The notes beneath the pieces were generated by a model. The model saw nothing but the letters and a program-made list of their open reading frames with translations. It was not told the DNA's origin and searched no databases. A stretch of 64,000 nucleotides of DNA from an uncultured Deferribacteres bacterium (GTDB lineage Bacteria; Zhuqueibacterota; JdFR-76; DREG01), in the NCBI GenBank assembly GCA_913009825.1, contig CAJVYQ010000009.1:1-64000 (forward strand), in the 5' to 3' direction. Numbering within the stretch: position 1 is the first letter of the stretch; every line of letters starts with the position of its first letter. Position numbers and translations under genes: made by a program. Of this stretch, positions 16,312-24,774 are shown piece by piece.

Positions 16312-16854
16312 ATGGCGTTGCGCAGGGTGAGAATTTATGGCGATCCGGTTTTGCGCGAACAGGCGGAACCGGTGATTGAAATTGATAAAGAGATCGAAGA
16401 GATCGCAGCCGATATGATTGAAACCCTGTATGCCAACGATGGTGTTGGATTGGCAGCAAATCAGGTGGGATTTACAAAACAAATTTTTGTCGTCAATCCT
16501 CATGAAGATGATCAAAAAGGAGCGATGGTTTTTTTGAACCCCGTGATCAGGATGCCCAAAGAAACTTCCGTTATGGAAGAAGGTTGTTTGAGTATCCCGG
16601 ATATTCGTGCCGATGTGAAAAGAGCGAAGGAATTCGATTTTGAAGCAATGGATTTGGACGGCAATAAAATATCTTTCCACGCAGAAGGGCTTCTCGCCAG
16701 AATTATTCTGCATGAATCGGATCATTTGAGAGGCGTATTGTTTGTCGATTATCTCTCACCGGTACGAAAACTGATGTTGAAGGATCAGTTGAAAGAGTTG
16801 GAGAAACGATCCCACATTGTGAGAGAACGATTTCTGCAATCTGCTCTGGGGTAA
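16312..16854 (+). CDS. def: Peptide deformylase
   Basis: A 180-residue metalloenzyme removing the N-formyl group from nascent chains. All three signature motifs are present: GVGLAANQVG, EGCLSIP (metal Cys) and HESDHLRGV (HExxH). The N-terminus MALRRVRIYGDPVLREQAEP is typical. It is expected to be cytoplasmic and ribosome-associated. No clear ribosome site (AAAGGTATTATAA). It is followed 57 bases later by rny; no fmt neighbour is seen, unlike in many genomes. Confidence 0.95.
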   Translation: MALRRVRIYGDPVLREQAEPVIEIDKEIEEIAADMIETLYANDGVGLAANQVGFTKQIFVVNPHEDDQKGAMVFLNPVIRMPKETSVMEEGCLSIPDIRADVKRAKEFDFEAMDLDGNKISFHAEGLLARIILHESDHLRGVLFVDYLSPVRKLMLKDQLKELEKRSHIVRERFLQSALG

Positions 16855-16911
16855 CGGCTACTTTCTTTTCTCTTTCCAATTTTATGAAAATTCAGTATGG
16901 AGAATTACAGA

Positions 16912-18462
16912 ATGTTGCATATTATTTTGAATATAGGCATTGCATTGGTGGCGCTGTTGGCCGGTTGGTTTATCAATGATTTTTATCGCAAGAAAAAAAT
17001 TCAGAATGCCATTTACCGTGCGGAGGATATTGAGAAACAGGCGCTTAAAGAGGCAAATAAAAAGAAAAATGAAATTTTATTGAAAGCTAAAGAGGAGATG
17101 TATCGCCTGCGGGAGAACCTTGAGAAAGAATATCACCAGCGTCACGAATATTTAGAACGCCTTGAAAATAAACTTCAAAATCGTGAAAAATCCCTTGAAG
17201 AGCGGGAAATACTAGTTAATACTCAACAGAGCCGGTTGACAAAACAGGAATATCGTCTGAATCAGCAAAATCAGGAATTTCAGAAAAAACATGAAGAGTT
17301 GGGGAAGATTATTACCCGGCAAAATAAAAAATTAGAAACAATTTCCCAAATGAGTCTCGAAGATGCAAAAAAAATGCTGTTGACTAATATCGAGCATGAT
17401 ACTAAATTGGAAGCGGTGCGAATCAATAAAAATATTATCGACCAGGCGAAAGAGAATGCGGTGCGCCGGGCCAAGAGCATTCTTATCGAAACTATCGAAA
17501 AAATTGCTTCCGATCACACTGTTGAGACGACCATTTCCGTTGTGAATTTGGCATCGGAAGATATTAAGGGACGTATCATCGGTCGTGACGGCCGGAATAT
17601 CAAAACGTTTGAGACCCTGTCTGGTGTGAAAGTGATTGTGGATGATACGCCGGAAGCGGTGGTTCTGTCCAGTTTTGATCCGGTCAAGCGGGAGACGGCC
17701 AGATTGGCGCTGGAACGGTTGATCAAAAACGGAAAGATCAATCCGCAGCGGGTGGAGGAGATAATCCGAAAATCCGAAAAAGAGATGGAGCAGTTGATCT
17801 GGAAAGCCGGCACGGAAGCGGTGAAAGAGGTGAATATCGACCGGGTTCATCCTGAATTGATTAAAATGTTAGGACGCCTGCGTTACCGCACAAGTTATGG
17901 CCAGAATGTTTTACAGCATTCGAAGGAAGTAGCGTTTTTAACCGGGGCGATGGCTGCAGAGTTGGGACTGGACGTAAAACTGGCGAAACGGGCTGGTATG
18001 CTTCACGATATCGGTAAGGCTATCAGTCAGAATTCCGAGAATACCCATACACAAATTGGTGTAGAGCTGGCAAAAGAATACAAAGAACACCCGGTTGTTA
18101 TAAATGCCATCGCTTCCCATCATGAGGATGAAGCAGCCGATCACCCTATTTCTATTTTGGTGTCTGCCGCAGATTCCATTTCCGGGTCGAGGCCGGGAGC
18201 AAGACGTGAAACATTGGAAGGGTATGTCCGTCGCATCGACAGCCTGGAAAAATTAGCGGATTCATTCGACGGTGTTACCAAAGCTTATGCCATTTCGGCG
18301 GGTCGTGAAATCCGCGTCATCGTGAAGCCGGAAAAAATAAAAGATGATGAAGCATTTCTGTTAGCATCGGAGATCGCCAAAAAAATTCAATCCGAGATGG
18401 AATATCCGGGCCATATAAAAGTAACTGTGATGCGGGAGACCCGTTCCATCCAGTATGTTTGA
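16912..18462 (+). CDS. rny: Ribonuclease Y
   Basis: Membrane-anchored endoribonuclease starting mRNA decay. I choose the ATG at 16912 because GGAG (16899-16902) sits nine bases upstream; the earlier ATG at 16897 overlaps that site. The 516-residue protein has one N-terminal membrane helix (HIILNIGIALVALLAGWFI), a long coiled coil of about 150 residues rich in Glu, Lys and Arg, a KH domain with GRIIGRDGRNIKTFE, and an HD domain with QHSKEVAFLTG and MLHDIGKAIS. Order and length match the family. Confidence 0.95.
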   Translation: MLHIILNIGIALVALLAGWFINDFYRKKKIQNAIYRAEDIEKQALKEANKKKNEILLKAKEEMYRLRENLEKEYHQRHEYLERLENKLQNREKSLEEREILVNTQQSRLTKQEYRLNQQNQEFQKKHEELGKIITRQNKKLETISQMSLEDAKKMLLTNIEHDTKLEAVRINKNIIDQAKENAVRRAKSILIETIEKIASDHTVETTISVVNLASEDIKGRIIGRDGRNIKTFETLSGVKVIVDDTPEAVVLSSFDPVKRETARLALERLIKNGKINPQRVEEIIRKSEKEMEQLIWKAGTEAVKEVNIDRVHPELIKMLGRLRYRTSYGQNVLQHSKEVAFLTGAMAAELGLDVKLAKRAGMLHDIGKAISQNSENTHTQIGVELAKEYKEHPVVINAIASHHEDEAADHPISILVSAADSISGSRPGARRETLEGYVRRIDSLEKLADSFDGVTKAYAISAGREIRVIVKPEKIKDDEAFLLASEIAKKIQSEMEYPGHIKVTVMRETRSIQYV

Positions 18463-19106
18463 TGATTTCACCGGAAGGGGGATTTAGTGTTTGAAGGATA
18501 ACGGGAATTTGGCTTCGCCGTCATGAATAGTCATTCATGGTCATTCGCTTTAAATGATAGAAAAAGAGAGTTTTTGTTCAAGCACTATTTAAGCAAACCC
18601 GGCCTCTGTTCCTGTCACATTACCTCCACAGGCAATTTATTAAAATCTCTCCGGGTCTCTGCGATATCTGCATTTTCGTCTTTTCCGTCCATCCGCAATT
18701 TTCTAACTTGACTATTTGCTAAAAAGTCGTTACCATATTTTGCCAATACTGATCTTGTATAAGTGTGAATCGCATTAAATATTTGACTCAATGATGAATT
18801 TGATGTTAAGCAATATTGAAAATCAATTCGGTAGCAAAGTATCCTCTCTGAATTAAACGATTACCGGGCGGCTTGTAGAATAGCCAATCGAATTGATACT
18901 AAAAAAATGATAACGTGTTCGGGAACAGCAAGAAGTTTAAAGACAAAAGAAGATCTCACTTCTGGTGCCCATCAGAAGGTTAGCGCTGTTAATCATATCG
19001 ATAGGCACAATTTTTTTAAAAACATCTTGTTTATAGAGTAAAAAATTTACATTTTTATTTGGGTCTTCAAAATAGAATGAAAAACTAAAATAATAGAGAG
19101 CATGAT
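18463..19106. other. Gene-free spacer of about 640 bases
   Basis: I see no gene with a ribosome site or recognisable product. A small palindrome ATGAATAGTCATTCAT lies near 18522. A TCTCTCCGGGTCTCTGCG string near 18648 resembles the CTCCGTGT-type strings found in other spacers. The second half is AT-rich and may hold the promoter for the antitoxin gene, but no clean -35/-10 pair stands out. Confidence 0.4.
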
Positions 19107-19292
19107 ATGAAATCTGTAAAAGAATATTTTATTAGTGTCATCAAAGATCAACCTGAAGATAGTAGTTACGATGAAATATTGCGGGAATTGGTCTTTGCTA
19201 AAATGATAGAGCGAGGTATCGAAGATTCAGACCAGGGAAAAACAATAAGCAATGAGGAAATGAACAGGAGAATAAAAACTTGGCAAAAATAA
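19107..19292 (+). CDS. Putative antitoxin of a damaged ParE-type toxin-antitoxin pair
   Basis: A 61-residue acidic protein: QPEDSSYDEILRELVFAKMIERGIEDSD then GKTISNEEMNRRIKTWQK. The size, the charged helical make-up and the C-terminal EEMNRRIKTWQK helix match small antitoxins found directly before ParE/RelE toxins. The toxin frame starts inside its last codons (overlap of 13 bases), as in intact pairs. Because the toxin is broken, this antitoxin may be a relic or may still bind DNA. Confidence 0.65.
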   Translation: MKSVKEYFISVIKDQPEDSSYDEILRELVFAKMIERGIEDSDQGKTISNEEMNRRIKTWQK

Positions 19293-19429
19293 ACTGGATA
19301 GCTGAAGCAGAAACTTGGCTTAAAGATATATTTGACTATATTTCCGGGGATAATCGGGAAGCTGCCATTCGAACGATCGAAGCTATTTATAATAAAGTGA
19401 CCGGCAAAATCAGTTTAGTATTCGAATAA
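19280..19429 (+). pseudogene. ParE-family toxin, N-terminal fragment
   Basis: Reads from TTG 19280 as AKINWIAEAETWLKDIFDYI then SGDNREAAIRTIEAIYNKV, a clear ParE/RelE-superfamily N-terminus. ParE similarity stops after about 39 residues; the frame then continues as unrelated TGKISLVFE to a stop at 19427. The family needs about 95 residues, so the catalytic-type C-terminal half is missing. The loss coincides with the start of HigB-type sequence in another frame. Confidence 0.75.
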
Positions 19430-19503
19430 ATGATCAATGGCGAGTCCGTTTTGAGTGGAAGAATAATGATTCTTTTAATGTTGAAATAGTTGATTATCAT
19501 TAA
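19396..19503 (+). pseudogene. HigB-family toxin, C-terminal fragment
   Basis: In a frame shifted relative to the ParE fragment the DNA encodes DRQNQFSIRINDQWRVRFEW then KNNDSFNVEIVDYH and stop. This is the conserved C-terminal third of HigB (RelE superfamily) toxins. There is no start or N-terminal half. It ends two bases before the AAGGAGG of the intact higA gene, exactly as an intact higB would. It was left by a deletion joining two neighbouring toxin genes near 19396. Confidence 0.8.
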
Positions 19504-19516
19504 GGAGGTGTTTTAA

Positions 19517-19825
19517 TTGAAAAATAATAATATTGCACCAATACATCCGGGAGAGATTTTACTGGAAGAATTTTTAAAACCGATAGAATTAAGTCAAAAT
19601 CAATTAGCTCTAAGCATAGGAGTACCTGCGCGAAGAATAAATGAAATTGTTCACGGAAAACGTAGAATTACAGCGGATACAGCTCTACGTTTAGCAAAAT
19701 ATTTTAGAATGTCGCCGCAATTTTGGCTTGGTTTACAAATGGATTATGATCTTGATATTGCTGAAGACAATTTGTCCGATCGAATTGATATAGAAGTTCG
19801 GGGTTATGCCCCAAGGCTAGTATAG
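19517..19825 (+). CDS. higA: HigA-family antitoxin (XRE helix-turn-helix)
   Basis: A 102-residue HigA/VapI-type antitoxin: IHPGEILLEEFLKPIELSQN, then ALSIGVPARRINEIVHGKRR, then ITADTALRLAKYF and MSPQFWLGLQMDYD. The helix-turn-helix is at about residues 22-45. The start is TTG at 19517, behind a strong AAGGAGGTG. The gene looks intact although its partner toxin is reduced to a C-terminal stub, so it is probably an orphan repressor. Confidence 0.88.
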   Translation: MKNNNIAPIHPGEILLEEFLKPIELSQNQLALSIGVPARRINEIVHGKRRITADTALRLAKYFRMSPQFWLGLQMDYDLDIAEDNLSDRIDIEVRGYAPRLV

Positions 19826-20009
19826 ATTATTTTCTTGGTAATTATTTTGTATTTTTACATCATTTTTTGACACAACCAATTCATTATATTTCTGTATAAT
19901 AATTCTATGCAAGTTAAAATTATTGCGCAAAACGCTAACCGGTCATTCCACCCGACCGCCTACAGTTGATAATCTCGTTGTGCACAGGTATGGTTTTTAA
20001 GGGTCTGAG

Positions 20010-22049
20010 ATGAAAAATAAGTTAAAAATATTCTTACTGCTTGTACTAATACCAGCGCTGCTTTCCTGTGAAAAAAGACCATCAAATTTACAGAGCAATT
20101 CATATTTCTATCCTACCTCCAAACCCAATACCCGCTACTGGTGGTTCGCTTCCATAATGAAAAAAGACGACATTAGGCATCAATTGAACTGGGCAAAAGA
20201 GAAAAATTTTGGCGGCGTGGAGATCGCCTGGGTTTATCCGGTGAATCGCCGCAGGTATACCAATGAAAGGGAAACCAATAAAACTCCCATCAATAGACAG
20301 GAATGGCTCAGTCCGGCATGGACTGAAATAGTGGCCTTTACCAAGCAATATTGCGACAGTATCGGGTTATCTTGCGATTTTACTTTTGGCACCGGCTGGC
20401 CTTTTGGTGACACTCATGTTAAATATGATCACGCTACTTGCCGCTACAATGAGAAAGATGAAAGCTATAAAGAGACCTATGTAACCGTATCCTGGGAATA
20501 TCCGCAGAAAGGCTACATTATTAATCATTTGGATAAAGCGGCTTTTGAGGCGTACGCCCAACGGTTGGGTAAAGCGCTTCAACCCGCTTTACAGGGGAGC
20601 AGATCGGCTCTGTTTTGTGATTCCTGGGAAGTGCCCACCCGCAGAATCTGGACACACGGTTTTGCCCATACATTCAAACAAATTTACGGCTACGACATTA
20701 CTCGGTTCATGGACAATATTTATGACCGTAAATACGCCGATGAATATTATGATTACATGAAACTGGTTTCCGACTATGTGATCAACCGGTTTTACCGGCC
20801 GTTCACGGAATTTTGCCATGCTAATAATGCAGTATCCCGGGTGCAAATTTGCGGTGCGCCGGTAGATCTGCTCACAGCAAATGCAAGTGTGGATATTCCG
20901 GAAAGTGAAGCTATGTTGTACGAGCCAAAATATGCACAAATTCCTGCTTCGGCCGCCTGTCTTTCCGGAAAAAGAGAGATCACTTCGGAAACATTTACCT
21001 GCATTTATGGTTTCCCCAAAAGAGATAAAAAGGGAAAAACCGTCGATTTCAAGCACCGCGGCGAGGAGCAAACCGCCGATCTGAAATTAGTAGCGGACGC
21101 TCTCTTTGCCAACGGCGTTAATCAGATTATCTGGCATGGGATGCCGCACAATCCGGTCGGTGTGGACAGCATCATGTTTTATGCTACGGTGCATGTGGGC
21201 AGCAGGGGAAAACTGGCAAAAGAACTTGCTCCTTTCAACCGCTACATGCAAAAAGTTTCTGCTTTCATGAAAAAGGGCACGACCTATTCTGATATAGCCG
21301 TTTATATTCCTCAGGAAGATGCGTGGGAGGGACAGGAGATGCGGCATCCCGATCCACAACAACCCTGGGCCTGGGGCGAATATGAAATGCGCACCGTAAA
21401 TTTTCCCGCCGAATTGAAAGGCTACCGTCCGCTGTGGGTCAACCACGATTTTCTGAAAAAGGCAACCTTTGTTAACGGCCTCCTGAAAATCGGCGATGTT
21501 TCCTTTTCGTCCCTTTACATCGATGTGGATTTTGTGGATGATGCCGCACTTACCACCATTTTGAATTTGGCGCGCAAAGGGTTGTCAATCTGTCTGAAAA
21601 AAGATTTTGCGCAACCGGGTTATATGAAAGATGCAACGTACGCCCAACGTTTTACTGAACTGAAAAGCCTGCAAAATGTTCGTGCCGATTTTTCCGCCAC
21701 GGCGGTGAAAAAACCGCTGGTTCACGGAGAGGGATTGCCCGATTTTTGGTGCCGGGTTGATCTTGGCAATTATTACATTTTCTTTGCTAATCCAAAAGCA
21801 CAAAATCTGCATCTGCCGTTACAATATGGACAGGGTTTGCAGAAGGAGGCGATCATCCGCAATGTGGTGGTTGCTACTCCCGGCAAAACGCAGGAAGTTC
21901 AACTTAAGTTCGAGCCGTATCAATCCCTTCTGCTTAAAATCGATAGAAAGGGAAAGATAGAATTTGAGGATATCTATTTCCGGCCTGAGGATCCGGATGC
22001 AGACACTAGTGTTGTATCAAAAATTACAAAAAATGATATTAATCTTTAA
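20010..22049 (+). CDS. Secreted lipoprotein glycoside hydrolase, alpha-L-rhamnosidase (GH106)-like
   Basis: A 679-residue protein with a signal peptide ending in LLSC (lipobox Cys20), so probably lipid-anchored. The N-terminal barrel begins RYWWFASIMKKDDIRHQLNW and has FGGVEIAWVYP, FTFGTGWPFGD, then FCDSWEVP. These resemble the TIM-barrel part of GH106-like and related large bacterial glycosidases, in which an Asp/Glu follows the CDSWE strand. The length is shorter than full GH106 enzymes (about 900-1100), so a C-terminal galactose-binding domain may be missing. The substrate cannot be assigned. It stands alone between two damaged toxin-antitoxin loci. Confidence 0.6.
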   Translation: MKNKLKIFLLLVLIPALLSCEKRPSNLQSNSYFYPTSKPNTRYWWFASIMKKDDIRHQLNWAKEKNFGGVEIAWVYPVNRRRYTNERETNKTPINRQEWLSPAWTEIVAFTKQYCDSIGLSCDFTFGTGWPFGDTHVKYDHATCRYNEKDESYKETYVTVSWEYPQKGYIINHLDKAAFEAYAQRLGKALQPALQGSRSALFCDSWEVPTRRIWTHGFAHTFKQIYGYDITRFMDNIYDRKYADEYYDYMKLVSDYVINRFYRPFTEFCHANNAVSRVQICGAPVDLLTANASVDIPESEAMLYEPKYAQIPASAACLSGKREITSETFTCIYGFPKRDKKGKTVDFKHRGEEQTADLKLVADALFANGVNQIIWHGMPHNPVGVDSIMFYATVHVGSRGKLAKELAPFNRYMQKVSAFMKKGTTYSDIAVYIPQEDAWEGQEMRHPDPQQPWAWGEYEMRTVNFPAELKGYRPLWVNHDFLKKATFVNGLLKIGDVSFSSLYIDVDFVDDAALTTILNLARKGLSICLKKDFAQPGYMKDATYAQRFTELKSLQNVRADFSATAVKKPLVHGEGLPDFWCRVDLGNYYIFFANPKAQNLHLPLQYGQGLQKEAIIRNVVVATPGKTQEVQLKFEPYQSLLLKIDRKGKIEFEDIYFRPEDPDADTSVVSKITKNDINL

Positions 22050-22181
22050 TAGATAACATGCTATGTATGAGTTTGTTGATTTAAACCCGCCCGCAGATTT
22101 TTCCTGATAAATAATTCAACTAATCAAGCCCAAATTAATCAATTCAAATGAACCTGCGGGAGGGTGTTCGGAGAATTATAA
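22050..22181. other. Short spacer before the DUF4258 fragment
   Basis: It contains an imperfect inverted pair CCCGCCCGCAG (near 22086) and CTGCGGGAGGG (near 22155), which could act as a long hairpin downstream of the glycosidase. GGAG at 22170 serves the next frame. Confidence 0.4.
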
Positions 22182-22343
22182 ATGTTTCCGGGGATATTGA
22201 TAAAGATAAAAGAAAAAATAAGAAGGCGTGAATATGTAGTAACTTCACACGCAAGAATTGAAATGAACATCGACAATTTCACTATATATGATATAGAGCG
22301 TGGGGTGCTTACCGGTGATATTTTAGAAAGACGGAAAAAATGA
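22182..22343 (+). pseudogene. DUF4258-type putative toxin, truncated
   Basis: Encodes 53 residues: IKIKEKIRRREYVVTSHARI, then EMNIDNFTIYDIERGVLTGD, then ILERRKK. The SHAxxxM motif followed by (F)TIYDIExxVLTGxIxER is the N-terminal half of DUF4258 proteins, which are usually 80-100 residues and carry a C-terminal half ending in a TVY-like strand. That half is absent. GGAG lies eight bases upstream of the ATG. The stop overlaps the next start (ATGA), so the pair is still arranged as an operon. Confidence 0.65.
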
Positions 22344-22501
22344 TTTGTGATATCTGTGGTAAACAGGTTGCGTACATACGCAAAGTAACGGAGGCTTATG
22401 GCAAAGGAAAGGATATATTATTAATAAAAGATATTCCGATAGTGATTTGTCCAAATTGTGGGGAAAATTACTTTGCGGCAGATTTACCCGAAGTCAATTA
22501 A
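22340..22501 (+). CDS. YgiT/MqsA-type zinc-finger protein, short
   Basis: A 53-residue protein with two CxxC pairs, CDICGK and CPNCGE, around IRKVTEAYGKGKDILLIKDI. This is the zinc-binding N-terminal part of MqsA/YgiT-type antitoxins that pair with DUF4258 or MqsR toxins. Relatives usually run 15-25 residues further. Its ATG overlaps the stop of the DUF4258 fragment. It may be functional as a zinc domain but is probably a remnant. Confidence 0.7.
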   Translation: MICDICGKQVAYIRKVTEAYGKGKDILLIKDIPIVICPNCGENYFAADLPEVN

Positions 22502-22580
22502 TAAAATCATGAATGATTCGAAATCTACAAGATACTGTCCGGTTAAATTAATCGTTTGAAAAAGCTAAAGTGAGGTGAAT

Positions 22581-24578
22581 ATGAATCCAACAGGAACTGT
22601 TTTCGGCTATCTGATTTTTGCTGTTATCGTCATCGCATTCATCGCTGTATTCGCTTATCTGATTTATCAGCGCTTTAAAATGCTGAAAATCGCGCAGCCC
22701 ATCGACCGATTCGACCAGCCCTGGAAACGGATTTTGGGATTGTTAAAATTTTTTATCGGGCAAAAACGTATTTTAAATTACCGGTTTTTGGATGCCGGTA
22801 TTATGCATGCCTTTATTTTCTGGGGATTTTTAGCCGTTGCATTAAATTCCTTTCATTTTGTCATGGGCGGTTTTTTTCACGGTTTCCATCTGCCGGGATT
22901 CGGGCCTGAGCAGAGTCTGGGCATCTTTTATATTTATTTCCGTGATATTTTTGAGGCGCTGGTAATTGTGATGGTGCTGTATGCTTATATCAGAAGATTG
23001 ATCATCAAACCCGACAGAATTACCCGATCCATCGACGCGCTGTTCATTCTTACTTTAATCCTGATTTTAATGGTAACCGATTTCCTAATGAGCGGTGCGG
23101 AATGGAGTCTGCATGAAGCCACGGTTTCGCCCGCCGGATTGTTTCTGATCCACTGGTTCCCGGGGCTGTGGGGAAAACCGGAAGCCGTTTTTCCGGTCTC
23201 CTGGTGGCTGCATCTGGTGTCACTTTTTGTGTTTCTGGTCTTTCTGCCCCTGTCCAAACATTTTCATGTGGTCACCGCAATTTTAAGTATCTATACCAGG
23301 AAATATGGTGTCAGTGCTCTGCCTAAACTGGATATCGAAAACAGTGAAAATTTCGGCGTCTCCAAATTGCACCATTTCTCCTGGAAGGACATTTTGGATG
23401 TCTATTCCTGCACCGAATGCGGTCGCTGCACCTCAGTTTGTCCCGCTTATGCAACGGACAAACCGCTGTCACCCAAGAATATTAACGAAGAAATTCGCAG
23501 CTACATGTTTCACAATTTAAAAACCATGGTCGGTGCGGAACCGGACAAATTGGATGAGATCGAGTTGAAAGGCGATCCAATGGCAGGGAATGTGATCAAG
23601 GACGATGTGCTATGGTCTTGCACTACCTGCGGCGCATGCGAGGATGCTTGTCCGCTGTTCATCGAGTATATCGACCGGATTGTCGGCATGCGCCGGCATC
23701 TGGTTTTGGAGGAAAGCCGTTTTCCGAAAGAATTGACGGCTACTTTCAAGAATCTGGAAAATAATTCCAATCCGTGGGGAATCGGCGCCAGCGAGCGGGA
23801 AAACTGGACGGAAGGGCTCGATGTGCCGCGCATGCGGGATATGGACGGCGAAGCGGATGTCCTGTTCTGGGTTGGCTGTGCCGGCGCTTTCGATGACCGG
23901 AACAAGAAAATATCCAAAGATTTGGTTAAAATACTGCACGCAGCCAATGTGAAATTTGGTATTCTGGGCACGGAAGAAAACTGTACCGGAGATTCCGCCC
24001 GGCGAGCCGGCAATGAATATCTGTTCCAGATGCTGGCCGAAACCAATGTGGAGACGTTTAAACAGTACAAATTCAAAAGAATTCTTACTCAGTGCCCGCA
24101 CTGTTTAAACACGCTGAAAAATGAATATCCGCAATTTGGCGGCAAGTACGAAGTAGTGCATCACACCGAATTCATTCGTGAATTGATTAGCCGGGGAAAG
24201 TTGAAGCTGAAATCCAACGGCGCGGAGGGCAAAACAATTACGTACCATGATTCCTGTTATCTGGGACGGCATAACGATATTTACGAAGCGCCGCGCGAGG
24301 TGATTAAATCTGTTCCCGGGATAAATTTTAGAGAGATGCCGAGAAATCACAACAACGGATTTTGCTGCGGCGCCGGCGGCGCCCGCATGTGGATGGAGGA
24401 AAATACCGGCACACGAATCAATTTGAACCGTGTGGAGGAAGCCATCCAGGTTCAACCGGATGTGGTGGCAACTGCCTGTCCTTTCTGTATGACCATGATC
24501 GACGACGGATTGAAAGATAAAGAGCAGGAGAATATCAAAGCGCTGGATATTGCAGAAATTGTGGCAGCTTCGCTGTGA
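22581..24578 (+). CDS. Membrane-bound Fe-S oxidoreductase, heterodisulfide reductase (HdrD/GlpC)-like
   Basis: A 665-residue fusion of a membrane b-type-like N-terminus with an HdrD-like C-terminus. Residues 1 to about 250 carry five to six membrane helices (NarI/DUF-type, with histidines in DAGIMHAFIFWGF and HLVSLFVF). Two [4Fe-4S] sites follow: CTECGRCTSVCP and CTTCGACEDACP. Two CCG-type domains follow, with ENCTGDSARR, QCPHCLNTLKNEYP, HDSCYLGRHNDIYEAP, GFCCGAGGARMW and TACPFCMTM. The GAGGTG before the ATG at 22581 sets the start. It probably passes electrons between the quinone pool and a soluble donor such as ETF; no etfAB is adjacent in the window. Confidence 0.87.
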   Translation: MNPTGTVFGYLIFAVIVIAFIAVFAYLIYQRFKMLKIAQPIDRFDQPWKRILGLLKFFIGQKRILNYRFLDAGIMHAFIFWGFLAVALNSFHFVMGGFFHGFHLPGFGPEQSLGIFYIYFRDIFEALVIVMVLYAYIRRLIIKPDRITRSIDALFILTLILILMVTDFLMSGAEWSLHEATVSPAGLFLIHWFPGLWGKPEAVFPVSWWLHLVSLFVFLVFLPLSKHFHVVTAILSIYTRKYGVSALPKLDIENSENFGVSKLHHFSWKDILDVYSCTECGRCTSVCPAYATDKPLSPKNINEEIRSYMFHNLKTMVGAEPDKLDEIELKGDPMAGNVIKDDVLWSCTTCGACEDACPLFIEYIDRIVGMRRHLVLEESRFPKELTATFKNLENNSNPWGIGASERENWTEGLDVPRMRDMDGEADVLFWVGCAGAFDDRNKKISKDLVKILHAANVKFGILGTEENCTGDSARRAGNEYLFQMLAETNVETFKQYKFKRILTQCPHCLNTLKNEYPQFGGKYEVVHHTEFIRELISRGKLKLKSNGAEGKTITYHDSCYLGRHNDIYEAPREVIKSVPGINFREMPRNHNNGFCCGAGGARMWMEENTGTRINLNRVEEAIQVQPDVVATACPFCMTMIDDGLKDKEQENIKALDIAEIVAASL

Positions 24579-24614
24579 ATGGTTTATTTTTTAGTATATG
24601 CAAATTTTTTATTA

Positions 24615-24648
24615 TTCCGAATTTTCCATAAAAATCGGGGATTCGGAA
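24615..24648. repeat. Inverted repeat downstream of the Fe-S oxidoreductase
   Basis: TTCCGAAT (24615-24622) and ATTCGGAA (24641-24648) form an 8-bp stem with an 18-base loop. There is no T-run, so it is not a standard terminator. Confidence 0.5.
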
Positions 24649-24723
24649 CAACATCTAAAAATTTAACTTTGTTTTTGTAACACCATTTACTCAATTGTTC
24701 GCATCGGTTTGGTGCATGATAAA

Positions 24724-24756
24724 AAAGGCGTGCGTTTACAGGTACGCCTTTGTTTA
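24724..24756 (+). terminator. Hairpin with T-rich tail upstream of thyX
   Basis: AAAGGCGT pairs with ACGCCTTT, leaving a 12-base loop, followed by TGTTT and preceded by AAA. It looks like a bidirectional terminator for the oxidoreductase transcript, but it lies only 19 bases before the thyX start, so thyX would need either read-through or a promoter inside the hairpin region. Confidence 0.6.
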
Positions 24757-24774
24757 ATATGGGAGAGCTGAAAA

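Noticed and set aside
18523-18711. Small plus-strand open frame after rny
   Set aside because: No ribosome site; it runs through repeat-like strings and has no plausible product.
19867-19900. TTGACA and TATAAT before the glycosidase gene at 20010
   Set aside because: The spacer is 22 bases, too long for a normal sigma70 promoter; possible but not supported.
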